64,000 bases of DNA from Nephrocerus scutellatus (GCA_947095585.1 OX352763.1:117717908-117781907), one strand, 5' to 3'. Positions 1 to 12,662 are shown, counted from the first letter of the stretch. A program made the numbers and translations. The notes: a model not told the origin generated them from the letters alone.

Positions 1-500
1 GCGGAATATAGGTACAGAAAGTCGCTAACTACCTTATAGATATAGTTCTCAATCGTGACTTCAATGTTGGATGTCTCTTCTTCAAGACAACAACAAATAC
101 TTTGTCTTCCCTCGGTAACAGACAATCCCATTATAAGCGCGTCTGTCTCAATAATCATCAGGCATCCTTTTGCTTGCAAATGCACCATTGTAAGCTCGCT
201 CACCAATTATATCAATGGCTTCAAAGTATGTCAGCAGATTTGAAAGTATAGTTCCTGTATTGTGGACTTGAGAGTTTAGCACACTTCCCTCTAATATAAT
301 GATTAAGAAACAACTTGAAACCGCGTCACATTGCCTAAATCTTTTTTTTACGTCAAAGTACACGAGTCAGGTTGTTCTCGACGAATTTTTTTATAGTCAT
401 CCTGCACAACGAACGATTTTGGTGAAATCACAAAGCTGGTAAAGCTAACGAGTTGCCATCCTGCAGGGATTGTCTTGGTATACTCCAGGTTATCTTTGAA
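1..500. other. Unassigned sequence
   Basis: No recognisable coding, RNA or repeat signature. The short open frames on both strands do not resemble a protein family I know. Confidence 0.5.
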
Positions 501-504
501 ATGT

Positions 505-600
505 CGGTAGATGATAGGTAACCCGATGAATAGAATCTCTGGAGACCCACTTACGAGTAACTGCGCCAACTATAGAGGAATCACCAAATATTCGCACTTC
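505..600 (+). pseudogene. Possible reverse-transcriptase motif remnant
   Basis: The translation contains SNCANYRGIT, close to the CSNYRGITLLST block that the better preserved RTE-like copies of this window carry at the start of the RT domain (for example near 39120). Nothing on either side extends the match convincingly. It is either a short scrap of that family or a chance resemblance. Confidence 0.3.
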
Positions 601-1635
601 GATGTTGGGTGCCTTATCTTGACTCGGCAGCACCCGAATATCAATCATAATTTATATGTTCATCCTTTTTGTTCAAGAGTCCAGCTTATTTCGTTCGAAT
701 GCCCAAAGGTCCAAAGATCTTTAACTACCATCCGACGAACAGTTATTTCTTCTAAATTAAGTGTACATCGTCAATCATTTGGAGTTTACAAAACTCGGTG
801 TCATGTTGATTATTAGTTGTGACTTTAATGCCTAGACTGCGACAGTGCAACTATTTGGCATACGCATTAAGCAGAATTTGCAGTAAAAGCAACGTCTGAT
901 GCTTGCTGAAAGCGAAACCAAATCGTAAACCTATTTTTCTCTGAGTGGTAATTTAAAATCCCATAAAATATTACAAAAGCCTCTCCGGCATTATTTGCTG
1001 TTTGTCGCGCAGAGACACTATCACTATCTATGTCAAGCCTGAAATATTCCAAACCGAGCAAACCGATGATGAAATTGCTGATGCCAATGCTTATCAATAA
1101 AAAATAATAGTTGCCAGACGTACATTTTTACGGCCGTTGTCGTTGATGAATCTTTTAAATTTATATGACAATTCCTAGGCGATATCAAATTTCTTCATAT
1201 TGGGGATCCAATTGGTGTTGTTATAACTAACCAACTGCACACAATTCGAAAAGAACAAACCAACAGCAAAAAAGCTGGAACCAGATACAAAAAGATCGAC
1301 AGATAATCTCTTATTGTCGTGCGTTTCGTGTTTTTCAAAAGAAACTGAAAGTATTCTAATGATGCAATATTTAGAGGTGCAGTGCATTTATGGGGGTTAT
1401 TATTACTTTGACTTAAGATAATTGGGCTTGTTTCATAGCGAATGTGATGGGGTTATAAGCTCAAGTCATCGTAGCGGAATTTATTCGATAGGCTAGTCTG
1501 TCAAGACAAGTTCGCTGCACTTCTATTATAGTCTCTTGGAAATAGCATTCCATTTAGTATTTGTGTCTGTGGGTAGTGCATTCTGGCTAAGCATATCTCG
1601 ATGTCTTAAGAAGACATTTCGGTGGCAAAAATTAT
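601..1635. other. Unassigned; one MITE-end-like 13-mer
   Basis: No gene is recognisable. It could hold a decayed 5' part of the Jockey-like element that follows, but no endonuclease motif is visible. TTTTCTCTGAGTG at about 935-947 is identical to the right terminus of the 525-bp MITE at 26837-27361. No partner terminus was found nearby, so this may be a truncated copy. Confidence 0.35.
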
Positions 1636-1639
1636 TGGT

Positions 1640-2420
1640 TATGTTTGGGGACAAACCATTTGCTATTTTGCTGTTTTTATATAAAGTTTTTTTTGAAGTC
1701 TTCAGCGAACAGATAAAAACGCACGTCAACCAATTCAATATGATATCACCGAATCAATCGGGTTTTAGGAAAGGTTTCAGTTATATTACAGCCTTGCTTT
1801 AAATAACAGATGACATCCGACAGAACTAATCGACTACAGGGGGGGGTCTATAACAATTCCCAACAAGGCGTACCAAAAGGATCAGTACTCGGTCCAATTT
1901 TGTTTTCGCTGTTTATTAACGATCTCTCTGCCGTAATTAATAATTGTAGATATAACTTACATGCAGATGGCGTGCAGTTGTACTTCTCTTCTCTTATTGG
2001 TTTAGTAGAGAATGCGGTGGCATGGGTCAATGAAGACCTCCAATAAACTCTGCTGTGTTCTTATCAAAACAAGCTGCTACTTAACGCTATTAAAACAAAG
2101 GCTATCACTACTCACAATAACCTTATCATTTCCTGATCTAATTCTGGATAATAAAAGAATAGAGGAAATTGGAGTCATGAACAGAACACTGTCATGGGAA
2201 AATGTATGAGTCTCTTCGCTGTTTGTCAATTGTATCTCAGTTTTTGCCAATAAAAGTTAAGTTATGTTTAGTGAATTCTCTTATTCTTTCTTTCATATGT
2301 ATGGTTCTGAGATTTTTGCAGATAAGGACAGGGCATATTGCATAAACTTAATGTCGCTGCTTACTCGGTTGCTCGATTTGTTTTTAACATCAGAAAGGTT
2401 TTTTTTTATACAGAAAGACC
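1640..2420 (+). mobile_element. Jockey-like non-LTR retrotransposon, decayed RT domain
   Basis: This is part of a reverse transcriptase of a Jockey-like APE-type retrotransposon, which would copy element RNA into DNA at a nicked target. Visible blocks in order are NMISPNQSGFRKG (about 1738), [20 protein letters not shown] (about 1870-1925), a catalytic-box counterpart LHADGVQLY (about 1960) and a downstream NRTLSWENV block (about 2180). The second aspartate of the usual YADD-type box is replaced by G. The palm segment between the first two blocks is missing, and frameshifts and stops interrupt the rest. A following stretch (2264-2400) resembles the post-RT region of the same class. It is inactive. 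The exact clade is uncertain. Confidence 0.7.
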
Positions 2421-2597
2421 GTTGCCCAAACTGGCCGACACTGCGACCTGAAACGATCTATTGTATCAGAAGGGTATGACTATTCTAAGAGATGATTCAC
2501 ATCCCTAATGAAGGAGAGTACATCTTTAGTAGCAGAATTTCTCAACTCTGCTGCCGAATATATTTTTTATGGAAAATACGCCTCCTTAACTAAATTA

Positions 2598-2925
2598 AAG
2601 CTGGACATTCACAGACCCCAGAAACCAAAGAGCTTTACAGGAAACTTTCATCCAGATTAAGCGGGCGGCATGAAATCTGGGGCTGCACATTAATGAGAGC
2701 AAAACAAAGTACATGGTGACGTGACGTCTGCGAGCAGAAGACCTACCAACATTGGTCTTTAAATAGTGGAACGCAAATTTGAAGCAATGCAATCCTTTAA
2801 CTATCTCGAATCAACTGTAGCAACCAATAATAGTATGGAAACAGGAATACGAGCCAACAAAACCAACTATAGTCTGTCAAGACTCTTCAAATTCAGGAAC
2901 TTAACCATAACACCCAAGATGTTAA
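2598..2925 (+). mobile_element. RTE-like retrotransposon fragment (family A)
   Basis: This is the region just after the RT catalytic core of the RTE-like family that recurs through the window. Blocks such as NESKTKYMV-like, the Y-L-x-S-T-V-A segment (about 2805) and YSLSRLFKFRNLTIT (about 2860-2905) align with the copies at 39600-39930 and 59200-59430. It is frameshifted near 2640-2770 and stops abruptly after about 2925. Both ends are truncated, so it is a dead fragment. Confidence 0.7.
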
Positions 2926-4535
2926 GTGTAAACTCATTTAAAGCCAATGCACATTTTTTACTTTTTTCGCAACATTTCACAAAATTGTCATCTGTATCTC
3001 TACTTGTCGATTTTATAAAAATAACTTCAAATGCTATTCTGCTAAAGAGTCTAATGAGTTCGTTGCTCTCTCTGTAATGAGAAGTATTCACGGAAACTTT
3101 GAGGCAGCATTTCCGCAAAGGAACACTTGACTGGAAATGTGTGTTAATTAGGATGGGCCATTGGCTGGTTTCGTTTTGAACGCACACGGTATCGTAGAGA
3201 AGCAAATGCATCCTCTATTTGGCGGGTGACTGTTGGATTTGGTTTTTAGAATCGCGACATTATCGGCTAATTTTCCCCGGAAATGAAGATAGCAACAGCG
3301 TTTCGGCAACGGAACGGAAGAAATCAGCCGATGGCCTACTCATAGTGAATATAAATCGGTGGTGGCCTCTGAAGAAATCTAAGGGAACATTGCTGGTCAA
3401 AGGGTTATCCTGAAAAGTTTACGTTCCATGAGAAAATTCTTAAAGCCGTTTTCGTTGCCGTGGTCGTCGTCGTCCATCAGTGCATCCATGGCTTATTTTC
3501 GTTCACTACTTGGTGCAGTCGAGATTTTTTAAACCTATTACCCAATCGCAATCGACGTTTGTGTTATCCGCCCGCCGGACATAACAATACCCTTCACGCT
3601 TAATAATACATAATTGCTTCCAATTAATTCTTCCAAAACACACAACAAATACAAACAGACTTGTCAATGGAAATGTATAGCAAACATAATCATATAACAA
3701 ACAATTGATAAGCAATGTTGCTTCTTTCATTACTGCGGTTGGTTATGATGATATGTTCGTGTGGTTGGTTGGGCTGTCAGGGGGAATTCTTTTCCTTTCC
3801 CCGACATACAATATGTAATATTCTTAGAGTTTGAAATAATTGGGCGCGTAAGTCCCTATCCGAGTCAATTGGATGATATCATTGTGCGTAAGTGTTTTAC
3901 GCGTTTTTTTGACCGAATAATCGAAGTTTTTTTTGTTGTGTTGTTGTACTTCTTCTTCTGGCGATAAGTGAGTGTATGTTTATTTGATTGAGTTCACATG
4001 CGGGGAAGATTTCTTTTTATAGCTAAAGTTATGCCCTCATTTGTTGTAGTTTTAAAAAACCCGAAAAGATAAACATTTACTGAAAAAACTACACAGCACT
4101 GGTTCAAGTACAATGCCATGTGTCCACAATATGTGTGCTATTTCTTTGGTTTTATTAATTAGTTTCTTTTTCTTATTTCCTTGAGCAACTTGCAAAATGT
4201 GAATAAAGAAATTGCTTTTTGCGAATATAAACCAAAGCCAGATGGCGAATGGATATGACATATTTTTGAAAAGCCAGTCGTGCTGAATTAAGGCATAAAA
4301 TTTAGTGTCTTTTAATGAAGCTAAGATTTTTGGCTTAAATCCTAAGAATTGTATCATTTTATTTTTCAAATGGATTTATTTTGGCAAAAAGTACACGCGA
4401 ATCAAAAATTTCGAAGCAATATTCATTAAGTTTTTAATGTAGATAGGTGTACTTCACGAGTGTACGTGGAAGGTGGTTAAAAAGAACCTCAAAGCAGTCG
4501 AAAATACAGGAAAAAAAGGGTCAAGTCAAGTTAAA
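2926..4535. other. Unassigned sequence
   Basis: No convincing gene. Around 3355-3490 there are short GGTGGTGGCCTCTG-like and GACGACGACCACGGCAACG-like (minus strand) stretches that weakly recall 5' parts of family A copies (30460, 23780). The match is too short to call. The rest is AT-rich with no visible signature. Confidence 0.4.
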
Positions 4536-4539
4536 TAAA

Positions 4540-5785
4540 CTTTTTCAAAAAGGCAAAAGTACATTATGACCAGGTACTCTACATTTGGGAATTTTCGGAC
4601 AACATATACACGGAAGATAACATGAAGCTACTGTCATAATTAGCTTTCACTTTAGTTTCATTTACCTTTGAGAACTTTCGCGAATGATTACGAGTGCCTA
4701 TGTACGTAAATTTGACAGTTGCTATCTTTCATATTAAAATTGATGGATAGGAGATGATGTTAAGTAATTTTGACAGTTGCAATTTTCGATATGAAAATGT
4801 ATGGACAAATAATTACACATAATTCAGTTGGCAAAGGTACATTATGATCAGGTATTCTACTTTTAGGGATTTTTCGAACTTTCAAAAAGATTGCAAGTGC
4901 TTACGTACGTAAATTTGACAGTTGCTGTCTTTCATTTTAAAATAGATGGACAGATGAGGATTAGACGGTCATAATAGCTTTCACTTTAATTTGATTTATT
5001 TTGGGCACTTTCGCAAAAAACTACGAGTGATTACGTACGTTCATTTGACAGTTGCTGTCTTCCATAGTAAAATGAATAGACAGATGATGATATGTAATTT
5101 TACAGTTGCAATTTTTTAAATGGACAGATAACGGTAGATTGTTAAAGTTGGCAAAACTGCAATATGGTGAGGTGTTCTACTTTTGGGAACTTATGAACAT
5201 ATTTCGTCGAGTTTTTGGCACTAGCTTATGTTTGTAAAATGCTGGCTATATGGACAGATGTAAAGACACATAATTAAGTTGGCAAAAGTACCTACATTAT
5301 TATAAGGTATATTATTTTAAGGAATTTTTGGAAATTGACATCGAACACACTAAACATTACATAACCTACGATCATAATAGCCTTCACTTTAGTTTAATTT
5401 TCCTTTGGGCACTTTCGCAAAAAATTGCAAGTGCTTATGTACGTAAATTTGTGACAGTTGCTGACTTTCATATTAAAATGGATGGACATATTATGATATG
5501 TAGACAGTCATTATAGCTTTCACTTGAATTTCATTTAATTTTGGGCGCTTTCGCAAAAAACTACGAGTGATTACGTACGTAAATTTGACAGTTACTGTCT
5601 TTCATATTAAAATGAATGGGCAGATGATGATATAAAATTTTGACAGTTGCAATTATCCATTTTGAAATAGATGGACAGACAAAGATAGGTGATATAGTCC
5701 TTATATCCCTTATACGAAAATATTTCGTTGGATTTTTGACACTAGCTTATGTTTGTAAAAGGCTTTTATGGCTGGGGTTTAAGGC
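4540..5785. repeat. Complex tandem repeat with TACGTACG core (repeat 2)
   Basis: A block built around (T/C)ACGTACGTAAATTTGACAG and TAGCTTTCACTTTAGTTTCA recurs five times, with the ACGTACGT core near 4700, 4905, 5035, 5440 and 5573. The intervals of about 203, 130, 406 and 133 bp suggest a duplication of about 536 bp on top of a shorter repeat. Minus-strand relatives lie at 10926-11275, so the block also exists as a dispersed repeat. No protein is encoded. The element class is unknown. Confidence 0.75.
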
Positions 5786-6059
5786 GGAACACAGTCAAAC
5801 GACTCGTTCTTAAGTCTATATGAGAATAATTACAAATGTTACATAAGAGGATCTAAAACGTTTGTATTGGAATAAGCAAATGTCATTTAAACAGACAAAA
5901 TGTCAAAGCTTTATGCAAATAACGAGATTTGTGCTTAAGGCCTGGGAGTTGCCGGATTTTATTTTTATAGATACTCGTATTGTTTGTTAAGTTTCCAAAT
6001 CTTCTTACAGATTGAATGGTCTCCGCTCAACAATTTTCTCTTGAAAATGATAAAAATTC

Positions 6060-6798
6060 GAGAAATATTGTATATCGTGCATCGTAAATCGTGTATCGCA
6101 TATTGTATATCGTATATCGGGTACCGTATATAGTGTATCATATATAGTGTATCATATACAGTGTATCGCACATCTTCTATCGTATATCGTGTATCGTTAA
6201 TCGTGTTTCATATATCGTGTATCGTATATAGTGTATTGCAAATTGTCTATCGTATATCGTGTAGCGTATATCTTGTATCACATATCGTGTATCATATATT
6301 GTGTATCATATATCGTGTATTGTATATCGTGCATCGTATATCCTGTATCATATATCGTGTATCATATATCGTGTATCATACATCGTGCATCATATATCAT
6401 GTATGGTATATCGTGTATCATATATAGTGTATCGTTTATCGTATATTGTATATAATGTATCGTATATCGTGTACCATATATCGTTTATATTCTATAGTAC
6501 ATCGTGTATCGCATATCATGTATTTTTTATCGTATATCATATATCGTGTACCGTAAATAGTGTATCGCATATCGTGCATCGTTTATCGTGTATTATATAT
6601 CGTCTATCGAACATCATATATAGTGTATCGTATGCAGTGAATCTCATATCGTCTATCGTGTATCGTGTATCGTGTACCGTATATCGTGTATCACATATTG
6701 TGTATCATATATCGTCTATCGTATATCGTCTATCGTTTATCGTATATCGTGCATCGTATATCGTGCATGGAATATCGTATATATCACAAATCGTATAA
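6060..6798. repeat. Minisatellite, ~14-bp ATATCGTGTATCAT unit
   Basis: About 740 bp of degenerate copies of a unit near ATATCGTGTATCAT, with CGT/CAT and GTG/CTA variants. Because 14 is not a multiple of three and the unit lacks stops, all three plus-strand frames stay open for long stretches and translate to a 14-residue repeat (YHISCIVYRVSYIV-like). The 165-codon frame at 6301-6798 is a product of this, not a gene. Confidence 0.9.
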
Positions 6799-6799
6799 T

Positions 6800-8160
6800 T
6801 CTACTTTCCAAAAGAAAGATCCTTAATTGCAATGAATATCTACGCAATTCTATAAATAATCGAGTTAATCAAGAAGTTAGTTGCACATTTTATGAGCCAT
6901 CATTTCCATCACACTGCGTTTTTTTGCGCAATGCATAGCAAGACGCAAAAAAGCCAACACAATGCAGAACGCTGATGCAAACAAAACCTAAAAACTGGAT
7001 TTTCTGCAGGGAAGGTAAAACTATAAATAAAAAGAAGCATAGAGTAGAACACCCGCCGCAGTTGCCGCCTGAAGCCACGGCAACAAAAAAGTTCTGTTAT
7101 TCGAAAAGGAATCAAAATCAACCAGAAATTGTGGATTGAAGATTGAAGCGCGTTGGCGGGCAGGTCGCCGCATCGCCTCGTTCTTTGTGAATTCATTTAT
7201 TCCTTTATGATTCGAGAACTGATTTGAGGCTATACAAGGGCACTCCCACACACATCCAGCCATACAGAATCTGGATACATTTTTAGGTTTTCTCTTTAAA
7301 CGTTTTCTCTGTCCGCCCAACAGAGTAGTCAGTCTAGTCAGTGCGTGGGATGTTCGAATGAGGAAGAAGGGACAATCACGAGACGATCCACCACAAACGA
7401 GGAGCGAAACCATATGTTTTTTGTGAAGTTCGTTAGTCATGGTGAACGGATCAGTGCATCGAAATAATGACAAGATCTGTGGAATTCCTGTGGTCTTGCG
7501 AATCTTACATCATCAGCGAATTCTTTGTAATTAATATCTTATATGAGCATCGAGATTCCATCTGCTATTTGCAGTTGGTTAGTTAAGTGGCGAATTAGAT
7601 GCATTCCACAGATTTATCAAATCTGGTTCGCGATTTGTGTATTTTCGTGGAATAATAATTATGTCATACGGATATCTGTAGAAGATATATTTCGATTTAT
7701 CCGGTGAACCTTCATATGATTCATGAAGTCAGAAAATCCCACATCAAGCAGGGAACGAAAGTATAAAGTGTATAAAGCGGGGTTTAGATTTCTTAAGACA
7801 ACGAAGTGTTTTATGTATAGGTAGTAATACAAAAATGGTGTATATATATAAACACTTCTACACACAGACTGTCGATTATTTTGAATGTTTCATAAAACTC
7901 TAAAGCTCACATTTTTCAGACGGAAGGTCGCCTGAATTGGGTATCCTGTTTTGATTTTGGTTTTTTTGTTTGCATTTCCATTGGTTCTTCAACACAATTT
8001 TTTTCTTCTCCTTCCAATTCTCCGAAAAGCATTAAATCATTCAGACACACGGCGGCTGTATCGTCCAACCAATAACTTAGATCAGTTATGCTAATTAAAC
8101 GCTCTTGTTAGCTTGTTAGGTGGAGTATCGATTATTTGATTCGCTTTGGAAGATCTCAGA
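6800..8160. other. Unassigned; one 150-codon minus-strand open frame
   Basis: The minus strand is open from 7473 to 7021 (150 codons) with a locally higher GC content, but the translation matches no family I know and has no domain pattern. TCAGT initiator-like motifs occur near 7330-7340. It could be chance or part of an unrecognised exon. The remainder is AT-rich without signals. Confidence 0.35.
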
Positions 8161-8166
8161 CAAAAC

Positions 8167-8219
8167 GAAGAAGAAGAAGAAGAAGAAGAAGAAGAAGAAG
8201 AAGAAGAAGAAGAAGAAGA
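8167..8219. repeat. (GAA)n microsatellite
   Basis: An uninterrupted run of about 17.7 GAA units. Confidence 0.97.
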
Positions 8220-9275
8220 TAAACCCAAATAGGAAGTAGAAAATAAAACCTTGAATCTTATTTTTTTATCGGCGACACCGGTTGTGCTGATCTTTGTCTA
8301 TTTATTCATTCATTTTCATGAATAATTTTTTTGTGATGGTAAACATTTTTGAACAAACCGATCTCAAACAATCAGCTGCTCAATGGTTTATAATATAAGT
8401 TATGATTGTTACGGTAAATAGGATTCATCAAAAGAAAGAGAGAGCGAGTCTGAGAGGTGTTCACAAAGGCTTTAAACTTTCCCTTTTCAAAGATTAAATT
8501 TTGACCTTTATCACATTTACAAAAACTTAAAAAAAATCAATTACCGACTTGACTCGGGCCTCAATATCTTAATAACATTGTGAGCAAATTAATCGAGCCA
8601 CCACTGTTCTTTGAGTTTGCAAGAAAATAGCAAATAGTTAAGATAGAGCGGAAAGGTTAATCCCACCAGATAGTTCATTAAATTTTCTTTCAAGCTTTCC
8701 CAAACTCTCTTAAATTATTGCCTTTAAAAGGAACTTAATCATGCAGCAAAGATTTGTGGATTTGCAAAGCACCATAGTAATTTGATACCAAGAACTGCCT
8801 ACTCCCTCTTGCTCTTAAACTGAATCTTAACTGAATCAACTTTTCTATGAAATGTCGCGCTAAATTACAGTGGTGGTCACAAAAATGTTCACTTCTGGGC
8901 TTCTTGTTGGCCACTCCATTTGTTCGTATGACCATTCCGGAAATTTGCGGTCTTTCATTGTCATGTTTGACCGTGATAAGCAAGAAACCTCTTAGAATGG
9001 GGTCGGTTTGCTCGTCCGGCATTTGAACTGCTAGCAGGCCTATATACGACCATCTGATTAGTTTTGTTCAGTTTCTATAGGATTGATGTACCATTCCGAA
9101 GCTAGGTTTGGCTGATTGAGACAGTACACGGTCTACCGCAATAATGAAGAAGAAAAAAAGTTCGGTTCTTGGTCTTTCTTGATCCAAGAAAACAAGAGAT
9201 CTCTACGTGTTATGAATTTAATTTATGACATCTAATGAGTATCATGTCCTATTCTTCTCTATGAGCCTTTGCCTT
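8220..9275. other. Unassigned sequence
   Basis: No recognisable gene or repeat. A 95-codon minus-strand frame (9022-8735) has no familiar motif. The sequence just before 9280 may include the lost N-terminus of the transposase remnant that follows. Confidence 0.45.
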
Positions 9276-9279
9276 ATTG

Positions 9280-10012
9280 TCCAGCTTCTAGTCGCCACTA
9301 AACGAATCCAGAATCCGACCTCAACTCGACGCCAATCGCAGCAACTGGCCATTAGTCGCACCAGCCTGAGGAGAATACTATACAAAGACCTCGTATTATT
9401 CCCCTACAAGGTTCAGATAAATCAGGAGTTGAAAGCAAATGACCATCGCCTTCGATATCAGTGTTCTGCGTGGGCCAGCTTGATGATGGCGTCGATGTTG
9501 GCCAAAAAATCATCCTTTCAGACGAAGCGCATTTCCATCTCGCGGCCTATGTAAACAAGTAGAACTGATAGGTATGGAGTTCGGAACAGCCACACGTAAT
9601 CATAGAGAAGCCAATGCATCTACCAAAGAGCGACAGTTTTGTTTGAATTTTTGTGTGGTGGCCCATTATTCTTTGAAAATGCTACTAGAAACGCCATTAC
9701 CATCAATGGCGGTCGTTACAGAGCCAGCTGACTAGCCTTCTATGGCCTCAAATCGACGCTATGAATGTGGACGACTTTTGGTTGCAACAAGATGGCGCCA
9801 CATGACATTTAAGCCGACTGACAAGCAATTTCCTAGGCGCCGAATAATCAGCCGTTTTGGAGATAGATTTTGATGGATGGATGGATTTTTTCCAATGCCG
9901 TTAAGGATGTTATGTTATGCGGATAATCCAGAGACAATTCCAGCTTTAAAATATAACATTGCGACTGTTATTCCTGAGATAGGCGCCGAAATGATCGAAA
10001 AAGTGAAGTGAA
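9280..10012 (+). mobile_element. Tc1/mariner-superfamily transposase remnant
   Basis: A decayed DDE transposase of the IS630-Tc1-mariner superfamily. Recognisable blocks in order are SQQLAISRTSLRRIL (second helix-turn-helix region, about 9335), FPYKVQINQELKANDHRLR (about 9400), SDEAHFHL with the first catalytic Asp (about 9515, reached after a frameshift), NAITINGGRYR-like (about 9690), WLQQDGAT with the second Asp (about 9777) and IISRFGD (about 9845). Several frameshifts and stops separate the blocks, and the third acidic block (DLTPxDFFLWG) is absent. It resembles the copies at 15195-15615 (+) and 20900-21680 (-). Terminal inverted repeats were not found. Confidence 0.8.
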
Positions 10013-10737
10013 AAATGGACTCACAGGCCAGCGGAGGGAGCCACATGAGCGAAACTGTTTTTCATTCTTAAATCCTTCAAAAACCTTCCAAAAAGTATAC
10101 TCATTTTATAGCAAACTTAACAAACAAACAAACTTAAAAATGACCGCGATACACTTCGCGTTGTCCATTACGTGCTTCAAGTAAGGCTATTGCTTAGCTT
10201 ATTCCGGGGTAGTATCCGTTTATATGACATGTAGTAAAGTCCCCCGTGGGGGGGTCCAACTGCATCTTAACCTACACATGGTTGGGGTGCGGGGCTCCAC
10301 CACGGAAAATATGAATGTGCTGCGGGTACTTAGAGTATGCTCATTATGGGCAATGTCTTCGTACTTTACGACCCTGAATGGGATACTGGTACTTAGAATG
10401 TCGTACACAGGTCTGTGATGTGCCTAGGATAGTTTCTATCCTGTGCGGCCTAGGATAGCACGGTATCCTAGTGAAAAATGATTGGGTTCGAGGGTCCAGG
10501 CACTCATACTGAACGAACTGAGTCCCTTGATGACAGATCTTACCAAGGTCGCGTTGGTACTACGGGAATTGGGTGTACCCACAGATGAGGTTGAACTCCT
10601 TGGAAGTTAGCTGAGTCTGGGCCAAATTTTGGTTGAGGACCCAGTTTCGTTTTGGGCTTGACCTACGTAGTGTCTGGTAGTTTATTACCCAAATGCGTGT
10701 AGAACGCTAACATAGTAACATTAGCTGAAAGTCTGGT
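10013..10737. other. Unassigned, locally GC-richer segment
   Basis: Positions 10220-10700 are GC-richer than their surroundings and carry repeated TAGGATAG/CCTAGGATAG motifs near 10430-10475. Both strands are open for about 60 codons at 10220-10418, with no recognisable protein. This could be the untranslated tail of a retrotransposon, but I cannot place it. Confidence 0.35.
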
Positions 10738-10925
10738 GTAACCAAAATCTTTGGTACATCAGAGCTCTAGCTGATGTTACCGGTGCGATGAAGCGTTCTC
10801 TTGGAGTTGCATATATCAACCGGTTGTCGGCAAGGATTTAAGACAGATCCTGCTCTAACCATTGAGTTAATACTGGCACATCCGTCCAAGATGGACGTTG
10901 ATTGTCGTATCACAAATACGCGGCC
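10738..10925 (-). mobile_element. Non-LTR retrotransposon fragment (family D)
   Basis: This segment is similar at the DNA level to 59467-59650: both begin with a GGTAACCAAA/GGTGTTACCAA-like stretch, then share TGGAGTTGCATAT, CAACCGGTTGTCG and an ACGTTGATTxTCGT block. On the minus strand it translates to LDRCASINSMVRA, matching LDRCATIKSSVRA in the longer copy at 59467-60170. The match ends where the repeat 2 relatives begin. Confidence 0.6.
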
Positions 10926-11275
10926 GAAGCGTCCAAAAGTAAACGAAACTAAAGTGAAAGCTTTTATGTCCGTAGCATAATGCATGTTCAATGTATTCGA
11001 CTTCGCCCCAAACATAATACACCTTTGCAAACATAAGCTAGTGTCAAAACCTGACCAAATGTTTCAATAAGTTTCCAAAAGTAGAACATTCAACCAATAT
11101 GTACGTTTGCCAACATTCTGTAATCGTTTGTTTATCTACTTTCATATGAAAGACGCCAACTGTCAAAAGTACGTACGTGAGCATAAGCAATCGCTTGCAA
11201 AAGTGGTCAAAAGACAACGAAACTAAAGTGAAAGCTATATGGGCCGTAGCATTGTTACAATTCATACTCATTTTG
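10926..11275 (-). repeat. Repeat 2 relatives, minus strand
   Basis: Read on the minus strand, this contains AGCTTTCACTTTAGTTTCGT, ACGTACGTACTTTTGACAGT and TTCTACTTTTGG, the same string of blocks as the array at 4540-5785. A second partial copy of the first block lies at 10935-11000. No coding content. Confidence 0.65.
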
Positions 11276-11279
11276 AAGA

Positions 11280-12525
11280 CAATTAAGTGATATTTTAGTT
11301 AATATATTGCTTTTCGATCCAACCCATACAGATTTAGTTGCAAGATCAGGGAACTCGATTTATTTGGTCACAAGTGTAGTAATCCAAAATTGCAGCTTTA
11401 AACGCTACCGAAATTACGGGCGATTTTGAAGTCTAGTCTCTAGACACAACAATAGTTGTTTTTTCAAACTTAAAACTACTAACGCGATATATGTAGATAC
11501 GCGAATTCTATACTTTGCCCAAAGTTGAGATAAGAAAACGGTTGGTTGGACTACTACTACTTGCGGTTAAGCATTGCCTTAGCTATTATGTATCTATGAC
11601 AGATATGTGAGAAAACATGAGATACGAAGCAATGCAGATTTGATGCCGAACTTTATTTCGAATTCAAGTACAAAGACTGGCACTAAATACAGTTTGGAAT
11701 ATGATGACATCAACTTGTCACCATTGCCAGTATCCACAAAAACATAAAAAAACTCAATAATTATTTTTATTCGAAATCCGATGGTTTCCAAGGACAATGT
11801 TCATACGTCAATATTCTAATCTGTGTTGTTAGCACTACACATACATACTTGCATGAGATAGTTCCTACGAAGGGTTATCGCAAAGCTCGCCTTGACGTTG
11901 AGCTCTGCACCGCCAAAAATAGCAAATTTTGCTATGTAGCCGAAAAGCCGAGAAACGTCTCAGTTCGTGGCTTCACGGTCCGGGACGGCTTTCATGTTTC
12001 TCAGAAAGACACAATCTTATCTTGTTGGTATGTCTCTCTCAGTCAGTTGCTCTTTCCACAGAAGTCTCAGTGCATGATCGTTTTGCGAAAAAATATTTTT
12101 TTATTTCATTCCATAGATATACTATACAAACATAAACGGAGCATATGTATATGTATACATTCCACTTAATCGACAATAAACCGCAATTCCGGTCTGTCGA
12201 TTATGTAAATGTGAAACGCCATGTCATGGGATCATCATGCGGATTCGATCCGATCATCGAGGCGGTTGAGTGCCGTTCGGCTATTCATCTTCAGAGCGGC
12301 AAATGTCGGCTATCTTTGATGGACCCAAAAAGTCAGAGCAAGTGTTTATGAAATTAACAAATGATTGGTTATAAAAGTCGTTAAGTAATCCGCGTGCTGG
12401 ACATAATCGTTTGGAGGCCCATACATGCAATCTGTCAGAATAATTTGATAAATTCGGAAGTAGTACTAGATGGACTGAGGGATGATGTTTAATAAGAACA
12501 ACAGATTGTTATGTTCCAGAGCATA
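11280..12525. other. Unassigned sequence
   Basis: No recognisable gene or repeat. A 106-codon plus-strand frame at 11849-12169 has no familiar motif. Confidence 0.45.
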
Positions 12526-12527
12526 TC

Positions 12528-12662
12528 TCCTCGCGACAATCCGTGTTGTGCGTTTTATATTTTTTGCACGCAAATTAAAGGGACCTACAATTTAAAGCCA
12601 TATTCGAAAAGCGAATTGAGAAGCTTTCTCATGACACTTATTGCTCTCGGAAGGCAGGTTGT
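12528..12662 (-). mobile_element. tRNA-derived SINE, degenerate partial copy 3
   Basis: The plus strand shows CTCGCGAC, GGGACCTACAATTTAAAGCC, GCGAATTGAGAAGC and CTCTCGGA in the same order and spacing as the full copy at 40271-40563. The element is therefore on the minus strand. The tRNA-like head (box A and box B) and the ATT tail are missing or too decayed to see. Confidence 0.7.

Noticed and set aside
6301..6798. 165-codon open frame
   Set aside because: Translation is a 14-residue repeat produced by a 14-bp minisatellite; all three frames are open.
7021..7473. 150-codon minus-strand frame
   Set aside because: No family resemblance or splice context; kept only as a note in the unassigned stretch.
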